Under the pieces are notes generated by a model. It was not told where the DNA came from. It ran no database searches and saw only the letters and a program-made list of their open reading frames with translations. Shown piece by piece: positions 35,866 to 44,472 of a stretch of 64,000 bases of DNA. Origin of the DNA: Gordonia gummivorans (lineage in GTDB: Bacteria; Actinomycetota; Actinomycetes; Mycobacteriales; Mycobacteriaceae); NCBI RefSeq assembly GCF_022513585.1, contig NZ_JAKWBF010000022.1:1-64000 (forward strand). Direction: 5' to 3'. The position numbers and the translations under genes were made by a program. Each line of letters starts with the position of its first letter. Positions within the stretch are counted from its first letter, which is position 1.

Positions 35866-36229
35866 GGTGCATCGCCCTGCCTGGGGAGCCGCCGTGACAC
35901 CAGGTTCGCTTCACCGTCGACCGGTTCGTCGTCGGCGATCATCCGAGTGCACACCGACACCCCCTCGTGTCGGTGGCAGGAGCGCCGTCAGACGCGAAGT
36001 GCACTGTGGTCTGGGTCACCCCCACCGTTGCTGAAGAATAACTCAGGGCAGATCTCGGATCGCTAACTAGGGGGCCACTTTTTGGCCATGTTCGCGTAAC
36101 CCGAGGTCACGGTGGGTGGGTAGGCGGCAAAACCATCCAATCGGATAGGCCTGGACCGGTACGCAGGCGGCGATTTGGAGTCGCTGATGGTCCTGGCGTA
36201 ACCTTTCCTGCGATGTGATGCACACCCGT
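35866..36229. other. intergenic region upstream of the rplJ leader, no gene seen
   Basis: This 364-bp stretch has no coding signal I trust. It must hold the promoters of the divergent CocE-like gene and the rplJL operon. A short hairpin CCGACACCCCCTCGTGTCGG is present near 35956-35975; no clear -35/-10 pair stands out. Confidence 0.5.
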
Positions 36230-36420
36230 GCGTCGTATCGGTTCAACCAGAGACCGTCGGTCACCGGGACGCCAGTTCCGGACGAAGGTGCGATGTCGCC
36301 GGCCCACGCAGGATGAACGAGGAACATTGCCGCACGCCTTGCGTGCGAACTGTGCGCCCCGTGCCTTCTTGCGCCGGGGCGCTTCGTCATTTCGGCACAC
36401 GTGTGCCGTCCGCCTTCGCA
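36230..36420 (+). ncRNA. ribosomal protein L10 leader (rplJL autoregulatory 5' UTR)
   Basis: The long leader before rplJ shows GAGACCGTCGGTCACCGGG followed by stacked hairpins: CGCACGC/GCGTGCG (36331-36347), GCGCCCC/GGGGCGC around a GTGCCTTCTTGCGCC loop (36354-36382) and the perfect palindrome CGGCACACGTGTGCCG (36393-36408). This matches the pattern of the actinobacterial L10 leader, which L10(L12) binds to repress the operon; the second hairpin looks like its attenuator. Boundaries are approximate. Confidence 0.6.
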
Positions 36421-36478
36421 TGACCCCCGCCTCGGGTTGGGCCCGACCAACTCTAGTGATGAGGAGAGGAGGCGAAGT

Positions 36479-37003
36479 ATGGCCAAGTCCGACAAGGTCG
36501 CCGCAGTCGCGGAGATCGCTGAGCAGTTCAAGGGCTCCACGGCGACGGTCGTCACGGAATACCGTGGCCTGTCCGTCACCCAGATCACCGAACTGCGACG
36601 GTCCCTCGGTGAGGGTGCAACCTACTCCGTCGCCAAGAACACCCTGGTGAAGCGTGCCGCCGCAGAGGCGGGCGTGGAAGGGCTCGACGAGCTGTTCAGC
36701 GGTCCCACCGCAATCGCCTTCATCGAAGGTGAGCCGGTGGTGGCCGCCAAGGCGATCAAGACGTTCGCCAAGGACAACAAAGCACTGGTCATCAAGGGCG
36801 GATACATGGACGGCCGCTCGCTGTCCGTGGCGGAGATCGAGCAGATCGCCGACCTGGAGACCCGTGAGGTGCTGTTGGCCAAGCTCGCCGGTGCCATGAA
36901 GGGCAACTTGGCAAAGGCTGCCGGACTGTTCAATCAGCCGGCTTCGCAGGTGGCGCGCCTGGCCGCGGCCCTGCAGGAGAAGAAGAACGAAGCCGGCGAA
37001 TAG
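36479..37003 (+). CDS. rplJ: 50S ribosomal protein L10
   Basis: 174 residues from ATG 36479 ([17 protein letters not shown]) with GAGGAGAGGAGG upstream. [20 protein letters not shown] and [12 protein letters not shown] are L10 marks, and the C-terminal helix (about 130-174, [19 protein letters not shown]) is the docking site for L7/L12 dimers. It also binds its own leader. 74 bp before rplL. Confidence 0.97.
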   Translation: MAKSDKVAAVAEIAEQFKGSTATVVTEYRGLSVTQITELRRSLGEGATYSVAKNTLVKRAAAEAGVEGLDELFSGPTAIAFIEGEPVVAAKAIKTFAKDNKALVIKGGYMDGRSLSVAEIEQIADLETREVLLAKLAGAMKGNLAKAAGLFNQPASQVARLAAALQEKKNEAGE

Positions 37004-37077
37004 TTCGCCGCACCACAAACATCCCCACGGGGATAACCACAACCCCGTGTGGGGCTTGAATAGGAAGGACGCCACCC

Positions 37078-37470
37078 ATGGCGAAGCTCACCGCTGACGA
37101 GCTCATCGATCAGTTCAAGGAACTGACCCTGCTGGAGCTCAGCGAGTTCGTGAAGAAGTTCGAAGAGGTCTTCGAGGTCACCGCTGCCGCTCCGGTTGCC
37201 GTTGCCGCTGCCGGTGCTCCGGCTGCCGGTGGCGCTGCCGAGGCCGCCGCTGAGCAGGACGAGTTCGACGTCGTGCTCGAGGCTGCCGGCGACAAGAAGA
37301 TCCAGGTCATCAAGGTCGTCCGCGAGGTCGTCTCCGGTCTGGGCCTGAAGGAGGCCAAGGACCTCGTCGAGGGTGCTCCCAAGGCGCTCCTGGAGAAGGT
37401 CGACAAGGACGCCGCCGAGGCTGCGAAGGCCAAGCTCGAAGAGGCCGGCGCCAAGGTTTCCGTCAAGTGA
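37078..37470 (+). CDS. rplL: 50S ribosomal protein L7/L12 (canonical copy)
   Basis: 130 residues, [20 protein letters not shown] at the N-terminus (dimerisation and L10 binding), an Ala/Pro/Gly hinge (about 36-58) and the factor-binding C-terminal domain from [13 protein letters not shown] with [16 protein letters not shown]. Normal length and spacing after rplJ (AGGAAGGACG before the ATG), so this is the stalk protein made with L10. A second, divergent copy lies 1.1 kb downstream. Confidence 0.98.
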   Translation: MAKLTADELIDQFKELTLLELSEFVKKFEEVFEVTAAAPVAVAAAGAPAAGGAAEAAAEQDEFDVVLEAAGDKKIQVIKVVREVVSGLGLKEAKDLVEGAPKALLEKVDKDAAEAAKAKLEEAGAKVSVK

Positions 37471-37497
37471 TCTGAGCGGTTCAACCGCATATTTGCC

Positions 37498-37531
37498 AGG
37501 ACCCCGGGCCGTCACGACCCGGGGTCCTTTG
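37498..37531 (+). terminator. Rho-independent terminator after rplL copy 1
   Basis: Arms AGGACCCCGGG (37498-37508) and CCCGGGGTCCT (37518-37528) with a short T-run. It separates the rplJL operon from the inserted genes. Confidence 0.88.
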
Positions 37532-37683
37532 CGACATGGTGCGCTGAGAAGTGGCAACTTCGAAGGCGGTCGGGACGGATGGTGCTATTGTGGCACGTGT
37601 TCCGACTTGCATCGCCGTTGAGTGGTTGGTCGCGTATCGTGCTGGAGCAGTAACCTGGAGTCCTCCCGACTGGATGGATATCG

Positions 37684-38298
37684 ATGGAACACTCACTTGC
37701 TCGCATCCTGGGGCACAGTCTTTCCCACTCGCCTCCGCGAGACATCGAGAAGGAGATCGGCGAGGTTCAGCAGCCCACTGGGGACTTTGTTCGCGATAAC
37801 CCAGAGCTGTACCAGGTTGCTTTCGACGAATCAGTCCGAGCGCTCGACCAACAATCAAATGAATTGTCGGCAATCCGGCAGCGAGTAGTTACCTACCTGG
37901 CTTTGGTTGTATCGGGAACTGCCTTTCTGGTCGGTTCGTCCATTTCGCGTTCAGCGGAGGTCGCAGGCAGTAGGGACGCGGCCTTCTTCGGCTTGACAAC
38001 GCTTGGAACTGTACTCGCGGTATTAACGGTTCTGTTCGTCGCAGTTACACTTTCGCCGTCTTCAACGGTTGTGGGAACTCGATCAAGTGCGCTCAAGATC
38101 ATCAAGTGGAATATCGAGGCAGAGGTTCCGGCACCGTCTAGAGGTGCTTTGCTGAGAACACTGGCGATCCAGTACGACTACGCCCGTTTGGATAACGAAG
38201 AGGTGTTGGGTGACATTCGCCGCACATACGTGCGTGCGATAGTTTGTGGTGCCGCCCAACTCGCTGTTTGGGCTGTGTTGGCTTGGGTCGTTACTTAG
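37684..38298 (+). CDS. three-helix membrane protein of unknown function, cassette between two rplL copies
   Basis: A 204-residue protein. A soluble N-terminus ends in a long amphipathic helix (FVRDNPELYQVAFDESVRAL, then DQQSNELSAIRQRV). Hydrophobic segments follow at about 77-95 and 104-124, and a last one at about 184-204 after a charged stretch. I recall similar unnamed actinobacterial proteins (NPELYE-x-A-x-x-ESxRALDDQ type) next to a short Pro-rich protein; the general layout recalls two-helix SLATT effectors, but no domain is certain. Base composition is clearly lower in GC than the neighbours, pointing to transfer. ATG 37684 has only a weak ribosome site. Its stop is 80 bp before the fused rplL copy. 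Confidence 0.75.
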   Translation: MEHSLARILGHSLSHSPPRDIEKEIGEVQQPTGDFVRDNPELYQVAFDESVRALDQQSNELSAIRQRVVTYLALVVSGTAFLVGSSISRSAEVAGSRDAAFFGLTTLGTVLAVLTVLFVAVTLSPSSTVVGTRSSALKIIKWNIEAEVPAPSRGALLRTLAIQYDYARLDNEEVLGDIRRTYVRAIVCGAAQLAVWAVLAWVVT

Positions 38299-38378
38299 TG
38301 GCCAATAGCCGATTCCCCTGTTGTGATGTGCGAGGACCTTGAGAAGTTGACTGTTGCGCGGAAATGTAGGAGCTTTCA

Positions 38379-38924
38379 TTGTCGCCCGGGGATAGTGGTG
38401 GAGGCGGAGAAGAACTGAGTCCGAAGGTAGAGCCGGACATTCACCCGAGTGAGCCGATACCGGAGACACCAGCACGGATTTCCGATCCACCCAGACGTGG
38501 TGGCAAAACACCGGTCGAAGAAGGACCGCAAGGCAGTACCAAGCTCACCGCTGACGAGCTCATCGATCAGTTCAAGGAACTGACCCTGCTGGAGCTCAGC
38601 GATTTCGTGAAGAAGTTCGAAGAGGTCTTCGAGGTCACCGCGGCCGCTCCGGTCGCCGTCGCCGCTGCCGGTGCCCCGGCCGCCGCCGGTGCCGAGGCCG
38701 CTGCCGAGCAGGACGAGTTCGACGTCATCCTCGAGGCTGCCGGAGACAAGAAGATCCAGGTCATCAAGGTCGTCCGCGAGGTCGTCTCCGGCCTGGGCCT
38801 GAAGGAAGCCAAGGACCTCGTCGAGGGCGCCCCGAAGGCTCTCCTGGAGAAGGTCGACAAGGACGCCGCCGAGGCTGCCAAGGCCAAGCTCGAAGAGGCC
38901 GGCGCCAAGGTCTCCGTCAAGTAA
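38379..38924 (+). CDS. second L7/L12, fused to a 53-residue proline-rich N-terminus
   Basis: 181 residues from TTG 38379, with GTAGGAGC well placed upstream. Residues 1-53 ([20 protein letters not shown] then [16 protein letters not shown]) are Pro/Glu-rich and disordered. From residue 54 the protein is L7/L12 from its third codon ([20 protein letters not shown]) to the end, complete except for the original Met-Ala. It differs from copy 1 at Glu/Asp in the first helix, one residue less in the hinge, and Val/Ile in DVILEAA, plus many silent changes. No ATG or GTG exists at the junction, so it can only be made as a fusion. Whether it joins ribosomes is unknown. Confidence 0.85.
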   Translation: MSPGDSGGGGEELSPKVEPDIHPSEPIPETPARISDPPRRGGKTPVEEGPQGSTKLTADELIDQFKELTLLELSDFVKKFEEVFEVTAAAPVAVAAAGAPAAAGAEAAAEQDEFDVILEAAGDKKIQVIKVVREVVSGLGLKEAKDLVEGAPKALLEKVDKDAAEAAKAKLEEAGAKVSVK

Positions 38925-38962
38925 GCGAACTTGCGCATCGATGACCGTCAAGTGATCTGACG

Positions 38963-39009
38963 CAACCGACGAGCCCGGGACAGTGTCACTGTCCCGGGCT
39001 CGTCGGTTG
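38963..39009. terminator. long perfect palindromic terminator
   Basis: A 23-bp perfect inverted repeat with almost no loop: CAACCGACGAGCCCGGGACA and its complement ending GGGCTCGTCGGTTG. It lies between the fused rplL copy and the convergent secreted-protein gene and can stop both transcripts. Confidence 0.88.
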
Positions 39010-39030
39010 TTCGGGCGAGTGCTGCGTCGC

Positions 39031-39564
39031 TCAGCTGCCGAATGTCTCGAGGAGTTGTTCGAGAGGTGTCTTGGGCTTTGGTTTGGGCAGCGGAGCTTTG
39101 GGGTTGAACTTCGGTTTGGGGCCGCCCGGCTTCAGTTTTGGTTTGGGTTTCGGCGTCGGCGCGAGAGGAACCACGGTCTTGTCGACGGTGACCGGACCTT
39201 CCCCTCGGAAGCGATACTTCGGGGGAAGAATTCCCCCCGAATCGGAGTGGCACGCGTAGGTGACAAAGTGGTTGCCCGCGGTCTTCGCCTGGGCGACATG
39301 CTCTTGGCGTGTGCCGCGAAGGATCACGAAGTCCGGCTGTCGGACGCCGGCTACGGTCCACCCGCACGTGACGCCGCGGTCGGCGTTGTTCCAGAATTTG
39401 AACACCACCGTCTGCTTCGGACCGCCCTCGATGCGGACGTCGAATCCGTCTCGCTGATACACAAGCGCGGTGCCGGCGCTCGCGGCACCACCGCCCGCCG
39501 CGATTGCGACCGTCGCGATCGCCGCGGTCGTCACTGCTGCTGCGGTGCGTGAGATCTTCCCCAT
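39031..39564 (-). CDS. secreted protein with Lys-Pro-rich tail
   Basis: 177 residues from ATG 39564 (MGKISRTAAAVTTAAIATVA), a signal peptide with cleavage after ASA near residue 30. The mature part (about 30-120) has two Cys and beta-strand character (TVVFKFWNNADRGVTCGWTV). The tail (about 125-170) is built of PKPKPK-type repeats, which often contact the cell wall or fit secreted surface proteins. No family recognised. A 12-residue upstream extension is possible but lacks a better ribosome site. Stands alone between the rplL cassette and the LuxR-type regulator. Confidence 0.8.
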   Translation of the reverse strand: MGKISRTAAAVTTAAIATVAIAAGGGAASAGTALVYQRDGFDVRIEGGPKQTVVFKFWNNADRGVTCGWTVAGVRQPDFVILRGTRQEHVAQAKTAGNHFVTYACHSDSGGILPPKYRFRGEGPVTVDKTVVPLAPTPKPKPKLKPGGPKPKFNPKAPLPKPKPKTPLEQLLETFGS

Positions 39565-39679
39565 CGACCAACCTCCCTGACATTGGACATAACGCGTCAA
39601 TGGTCAGGGCGATGACGTTGTTCTCATGGCGTAGCGGACTACCTCATATACTCTGTCGAGCTACTCCACCGCGTGGGTG

Positions 39680-42274
39680 TCACCTGTCGGTGGTGGGTGC
39701 GGGAGGCCGATCCAGGTCGCGAAAATGCGTTCCGGTGCGCTGAGACGCGCGATAGAGGTGACCCTCGATGGTGCGCACGGACACGTTCATCCGCTGCGCT
39801 ATCTCCCTGTTGGTCAGTCCACGGCGGACCATCGACACGATTTCGCGCTGCCGTTCGGTCAGCCGGTCGGCACTGGCCGCGGCGACACTGGCGGGGGTGT
39901 ACAGCCCACGCGGGACGGCCGTCGCGTTCATTCGTTCGAGCGCGGTGAGGCGCGACCCCGCCCGACCCTGGGTGCCGAAGAGTCCGGCTGCCTGCGCGAG
40001 CGTGTCGACGGCGGAGTCGTGCAGCCCGATGGCGTGGTAGACGTCGGCCGCGCACAGCAACCCTGCTGCGTCGCGAGCCGCGAGTGCGCCGGAGTGTTCG
40101 GCCGCCGCTGCGGCCCGGGGAAGCGCAGGGTACTTCTTGCTCAATCGAACGATTCGATCATGCTGGGTGCTGTCGCCGAACCGCAGCGCGGTCTGAAGTG
40201 CGTACACCTCGTGCCCCGACTGGCCCCGTGCGCAGGCGAGATCCGCGGCGTCGTGGGTGAGTGCGACGGCCGTGGAGATCTCGCCGCCGAGCGCCGCACC
40301 CCACGCGCGCAGCGACACGATCCGCGGATCCAGGAACCCGAATGCGGGGTGCGGATGTTGCTGCAGGCGTTCGAGACAGCTCTGCAAGGTGGCGACGTCC
40401 CCGGATAGCGCTGCCGCGTACCCCTGTTCGACGACGAACTGGTACCACATGAACGTCCCCGCGCCGACGGCGTCGAGGGTGGTGACGGCGTTGCGCAGGT
40501 CAAGTATTGCCGCGCGTGCGTCACCCGACCCGGCCTCGATCATCCCTTTGATGCCGCCGAGCCAGCCTGCCGTGAAATCGGGGGCCGTGGCCAAGGATTG
40601 GGCCAGCGTTTCCCGGTAGTCATCCAGCAGGTGGCAGTTTCCGGCGAGAATCGAGGAATAGGTATCGAAGTAGGCGAGCGGCGTGCGCTGGTGTGCGGCG
40701 GACTCGAAGCTCGCCGCAATGTGGTAGCCACTCGCCGAGGCGGTGTGCGCGGCCGACACCTCACCGCGCTCGGTGGCGGCGAGGACGACCGCCCAGCTGT
40801 GCAGGACCTGCCCGATGTCAGGTAACCGATCGCGGTCGACCGAGTTCAGGACCGGTAGTGCCGCGCCGGTGTCGCCGGCGAACGCTGCGCACAGGCCGCG
40901 AACGGTGTCGCGAATCGCGACGGATGCGCCCGCGTGCTCGACGAGAGCCTTGGCCGCCGTGTCGTCGCCGAGCGTCCACAGCAGGTTTGCGGCCCGAATC
41001 ATGATGATGGTGTCGGCCTTCGTGCCGGTGGTGTGGGGACCGAGTGCGGCGAAGCCTTGGATCAGTGCCCGTTCCGCGGCGGCGCCTTGGCCGACGAGCG
41101 ACAACGCGTAGCCGTACGTCGTATACGCGTCGACCTGAGCGGGTGAGTTCAGGGCGCGACCGCTGATGTCGAGCGCCAGCGGAAGATCCATGATCGACAG
41201 AGCGGCCTGTGCGCCGTCGACCAGTATCGCTCCCCGGTCGGGGGCGCCGTCGGCTGCGTCGGACACCAGCATTGCCTTCATGATGCGCAGCCGATGGGTG
41301 GTGGCGGGCAGGCTGTTGAGTTCGGATGCGAGGCGCGAGCGCAGGTTCCGCAGGCGGGCCGCCCCCGCGATCTCGCGGCTCACCTCACCGAAGAGCGGAT
41401 GGGCCAACCGGGTCGGATGGGTGTCGCCGTCGGGGGTGACGACGATGAACTGGTGTGCTTCGGCGACTTCGAGTGCCGCGGAAGTGGTGAGTCGTCGCAG
41501 CAGTTCGAGGGGTAGCGGCTCGGCGAGCGCGAGGAGGTCGATGATGTCGACGATGTCCTCGGATGCGCGTCGAATGCGGCCTCGTACAGCTTCGGCCAGC
41601 GTGCGGGGTGGTCGCAGGTTCTCTGCGGTCCAGCTCTCGTCCTCGAGCACGATGAGTCCGTTGCGCCGAACGTCGTCGATGATGGAGATCACGAACAACG
41701 GATTGCCCTCGGTGATGGACCACAACTTGTGGCTGAAGTCTTCACGCATCGGCGCGCCGAGCATGATGCGAGCCAGCTCGTCGGTTTCGGTGCGGCTCAG
41801 GGGATCGAGATCGAGGATCGTGGCGCCCCGGCGGTTCACGATCTCGATGAGCGCGGGTGGCACGGCGGATTCGCGTCGCAGCGTCATCACCACGGCCACG
41901 CCGGCGGTGACCATGAGTCGTTCGAGGACGAACAGCGATTGTGCGTCGAGATGATTGGCGTCGTCGATCACGACGACCTGTTGCTCGGCGCCGCTGAGCG
42001 ATTCGGTCAGCGCGATGAGCCGGTCGAGCGCGTCGGTGATGTCTGAGTCGATCCAGGGTGCGAAGGCGCCGAGCGGGATCGGCTCCGCTGCTTCGCTGGC
42101 CCCCACCCAGTGCACGGGCACGCTCAGCGAGGCGGTGGTCTCCTCGACAAGGCGGCTCTTGCCGACGCCACCCGGGCCCCGGACGACGACGACCGCGTCG
42201 GGTTCTTCGTTGAGCAATCGGCGTAGTTCGGCGCGCTCCTTGATCCTCCCGGCCAGGGGCACCTTGCTTGCCAT
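39680..42274 (-). CDS. LuxR-family regulator with AAA/STAND ATPase domain (LAL-like)
   Basis: 864 residues from ATG 42274 (MASKVPLAGRIKERAELRRL). The ATPase has Walker A GPGGVGKS (33-40) and Walker B VVVIDDANHLD. A long helical, TPR-like middle (about 300-780) follows, and a C-terminal LuxR helix-turn-helix is in LTERQREIVSMVRRGLTNRE and NVSVRTIEGHLYRAS. Such proteins are signal-integrating transcription activators; the ligand is unknown. The frame stays open far upstream of the ATG, but that part is non-conserved. The divergent neighbour 42470-42886, reading from the shared 195-bp gap, is a natural candidate target. Confidence 0.9.
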   Translation of the reverse strand: MASKVPLAGRIKERAELRRLLNEEPDAVVVVRGPGGVGKSRLVEETTASLSVPVHWVGASEAAEPIPLGAFAPWIDSDITDALDRLIALTESLSGAEQQVVVIDDANHLDAQSLFVLERLMVTAGVAVVMTLRRESAVPPALIEIVNRRGATILDLDPLSRTETDELARIMLGAPMREDFSHKLWSITEGNPLFVISIIDDVRRNGLIVLEDESWTAENLRPPRTLAEAVRGRIRRASEDIVDIIDLLALAEPLPLELLRRLTTSAALEVAEAHQFIVVTPDGDTHPTRLAHPLFGEVSREIAGAARLRNLRSRLASELNSLPATTHRLRIMKAMLVSDAADGAPDRGAILVDGAQAALSIMDLPLALDISGRALNSPAQVDAYTTYGYALSLVGQGAAAERALIQGFAALGPHTTGTKADTIIMIRAANLLWTLGDDTAAKALVEHAGASVAIRDTVRGLCAAFAGDTGAALPVLNSVDRDRLPDIGQVLHSWAVVLAATERGEVSAAHTASASGYHIAASFESAAHQRTPLAYFDTYSSILAGNCHLLDDYRETLAQSLATAPDFTAGWLGGIKGMIEAGSGDARAAILDLRNAVTTLDAVGAGTFMWYQFVVEQGYAAALSGDVATLQSCLERLQQHPHPAFGFLDPRIVSLRAWGAALGGEISTAVALTHDAADLACARGQSGHEVYALQTALRFGDSTQHDRIVRLSKKYPALPRAAAAAEHSGALAARDAAGLLCAADVYHAIGLHDSAVDTLAQAAGLFGTQGRAGSRLTALERMNATAVPRGLYTPASVAAASADRLTERQREIVSMVRRGLTNREIAQRMNVSVRTIEGHLYRASQRTGTHFRDLDRPPAPTTDR

Positions 42275-42469
42275 CTTCGTAGGATAGGGCGCGCCGATCC
42301 TTCGGGCGATCGATCGTTTGGTCGACCGACCACGATGCACAACCGGTCGTGCGAGTAGCGCGCCGTCGGATTCGAGTAGCCCGCCACTCCATCGAGTCTC
42401 CTCACTCACCGGGATGATCGACGTTCCGGGAGGCCGGCCAGGCATTCCGACATCAGCGAGAGGACGAGC

Positions 42470-42886
42470 ATGTCTGTGTGCGGAAGTATTCGCGACCAAG
42501 TGGCAGCGCGGGGTCGAACTGTCCTGCTGGGGGGCGCCGCGGCGGCGGTCGCAACCGCGGCTCTCCTGGCGGGAGCCGGTCCGGCATCGGCATACACCGT
42601 CTGGATGCAGACCGATGGCAGCGCGAACGGGAAGTATGGGACAGGTTGTACCTACACGATCAAGGCCCACGGGAGTGACGTCACACCGATCACCGTCAGC
42701 GACGATGCCAAGGTGATCGACGTCAAGACCCCGAACGCGGCGGGTGACGTGGAGGTCGAATGGAAACCGGCCACGAAGGGGCCGCACGTGCTGAGGGCCC
42801 AACAGCCAGGGCGGCCGGCGGCGACGCTGGCCCGGACCGTCGGCACCGGTCTGAATCTGGGAAGCTCGTGCCCGGTCGTCGACTGA
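42470..42886 (+). CDS. small secreted protein, divergent from the LuxR-type regulator
   Basis: 138 residues with a GAGAGGA ribosome site. The signal peptide has an RGRTVLLGGAAAAVATAALL core and a cleavage site after ASA near residue 42. The mature part contains two Cys and beta strands ending GTGLNLGSSCPVVD. No family recognised. It might be a surface or secreted factor under control of the adjacent regulator, which is inference from position only. Confidence 0.75.
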   Translation: MSVCGSIRDQVAARGRTVLLGGAAAAVATAALLAGAGPASAYTVWMQTDGSANGKYGTGCTYTIKAHGSDVTPITVSDDAKVIDVKTPNAAGDVEVEWKPATKGPHVLRAQQPGRPAATLARTVGTGLNLGSSCPVVD

Positions 42887-42949
42887 CCCCTAGCACGACC
42901 TAGGGGACCTGCCCGGCGATCCCCGCCCAGCGGCGCCTAGGCTGGCCGC

Positions 42950-44215
42950 GTGATCGCCCGGCCCCGCCCATTTCGACGAATCGACGTGGTCGGTGCCGTA
43001 CTTCTGGCGATCGGGGTGGCTCGGGTGTTCGCGCAGCCGTGGCTGCTGCACGTCGGGCCGGCCAAGTATTGGGGTCCGCCCGTCGACTTCCAGGTCTACC
43101 GATTCGGCGGGCAGTTCCTGTCGCACGGCACACCGCTCTACGACGGCAACGTGCCGACCATCAACGACGGACAGATCCTCGCCTTCACCTACCCGCCGTT
43201 CTCGGCGCTCGTGTTCACGCCCCTGAGCTGGCTGCCGGTGCGCCTCGGTGCCGTGCTGATGGCCGTCGTGGGCTGTGTGCTGGTGTGGTGGATGATCCGG
43301 TTGCTGCTGCGCCGGGTGGGCTGTGGCGATCTGCCGGTCGGCTGGTCGCTGATCCTGACGGCCGTGGCCCTGCAACTCGAGCCGGTGCGGATCACCCTCG
43401 ACCTCGGGCAGGTCAACATCGTGCTGGTGGCGCTGATGGTCGCCGACACCATCGCGAAGCGACCGACGAGACTCGAGCCGTACCGCGGCCTGCTCGTCGG
43501 CGTCGCCGCGGCGATCAAACTGACCCCCGCGGTGGTCATCATCTACTACCTCGCACGACGACAGTGGCGTGCCGCCGCGAACGTGGTGCTCGGCTTCGTC
43601 GCCTGCACCGGACTCGCCTGGGCCGTCACGCCGTCGGACTCCTACCAGTACTGGACGTCGACGCTCTTCGACGCCGACCGCATCGGCGGGCTGGCCTTCA
43701 TCTACAACGAGGGCATCGCCGGTGTGCTGGCCAGAATGGGCCTCGACGAGTCCGACCGCTCGCACTGGTGGATGCTGGCCACCGCCATCGCGACCATCTA
43801 CTGTCTCGTCCTGGCCCGCGTGCTCGCCGACCGTGGCGAGGTCGAACTCTGCCTGCTGGCAGCCTCGGCGGTGGCCCTGCTGGGCGCCCCGACGGCCTGG
43901 ATTCACCACTGGGTGCTGACGTCGGTGTTCATCGTCGTCTTCCTCGCCGTCGGTATCCGGGCACGCGATCGGGTCTACCTCGGACTGGGTGTGCTGGGGC
44001 TGCTGGCCCAGTTGCCCGGGCCCTATCTCTTCCTTCCCAAACGAGATCTGCGCGAGCTCGACTGGTCGTGGTGGCAGAACATCTACGGCAATCTGTCCCT
44101 GATCTGGCTGGTGCTCGTCCTCGTCGCTGCGTGGTGGCTTCGGCTCTCGCGGGTCCGGGACAAGTGGTCGCCGACGCCGTCCGACGACCCCGATGCTGCG
44201 GTGTTGGACAAGTGA
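42950..44215 (+). CDS. glycosyltransferase family 87 (DUF2029) polyprenyl-phosphomannose-type mannosyltransferase
   Basis: 421 residues from GTG 42950, with about ten membrane helices. GT87 marks are VDFQVYRFGGQFLSHGTPLY and ILAFTYPPFSALVF (the catalytic Asp is the one in DFQVY), LDLGQVNIVLVALM, and AAIKLTPAVVIIYYLARRQW. Enzymes of this type (PimE, Rv2181) use polyprenyl-phosphomannose outside the membrane to add alpha-1,2-mannose to phosphatidylinositol mannosides or lipoarabinomannan. Which of these is the counterpart cannot be told. No partner gene in an operon. Confidence 0.88.
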   Translation: MIARPRPFRRIDVVGAVLLAIGVARVFAQPWLLHVGPAKYWGPPVDFQVYRFGGQFLSHGTPLYDGNVPTINDGQILAFTYPPFSALVFTPLSWLPVRLGAVLMAVVGCVLVWWMIRLLLRRVGCGDLPVGWSLILTAVALQLEPVRITLDLGQVNIVLVALMVADTIAKRPTRLEPYRGLLVGVAAAIKLTPAVVIIYYLARRQWRAAANVVLGFVACTGLAWAVTPSDSYQYWTSTLFDADRIGGLAFIYNEGIAGVLARMGLDESDRSHWWMLATAIATIYCLVLARVLADRGEVELCLLAASAVALLGAPTAWIHHWVLTSVFIVVFLAVGIRARDRVYLGLGVLGLLAQLPGPYLFLPKRDLRELDWSWWQNIYGNLSLIWLVLVLVAAWWLRLSRVRDKWSPTPSDDPDAAVLDK

Positions 44216-44472
44216 CCAGCAGTGATGCGTCGGCGGTCACAGCATCGTAGTTGCCGGGACTTCCCTCACGGGCTGCTCTTGGGCTACCCTCATGCGGCAT
44301 ACAGGGTTACCGGCTGGTAGCTTTCTCGGCGAACCAACGATGAGAAAACTCTTCCGGTGGAGGTGACGGTGCTGGGTGTCGGCTAGAGTGACCCCAACCA
44401 CAAATGTCACCGGTTCGTGTGTGGCCGCATCATGGGGCCGCCGCAGGGGGCAGCGATCGTCTGGAGGATGTA

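Noticed and set aside
37078-38924. Simple recent tandem duplication of rplL
   Set aside because: The copies differ at many silent sites after the first 110 bases and a lower-GC gene lies between them, so a plain recent duplication does not explain the region.
42275-42802. Long N-terminal extension of the LuxR-type regulator
   Set aside because: It overlaps the divergent secreted-protein gene; the conserved ATPase start follows ATG 42274.
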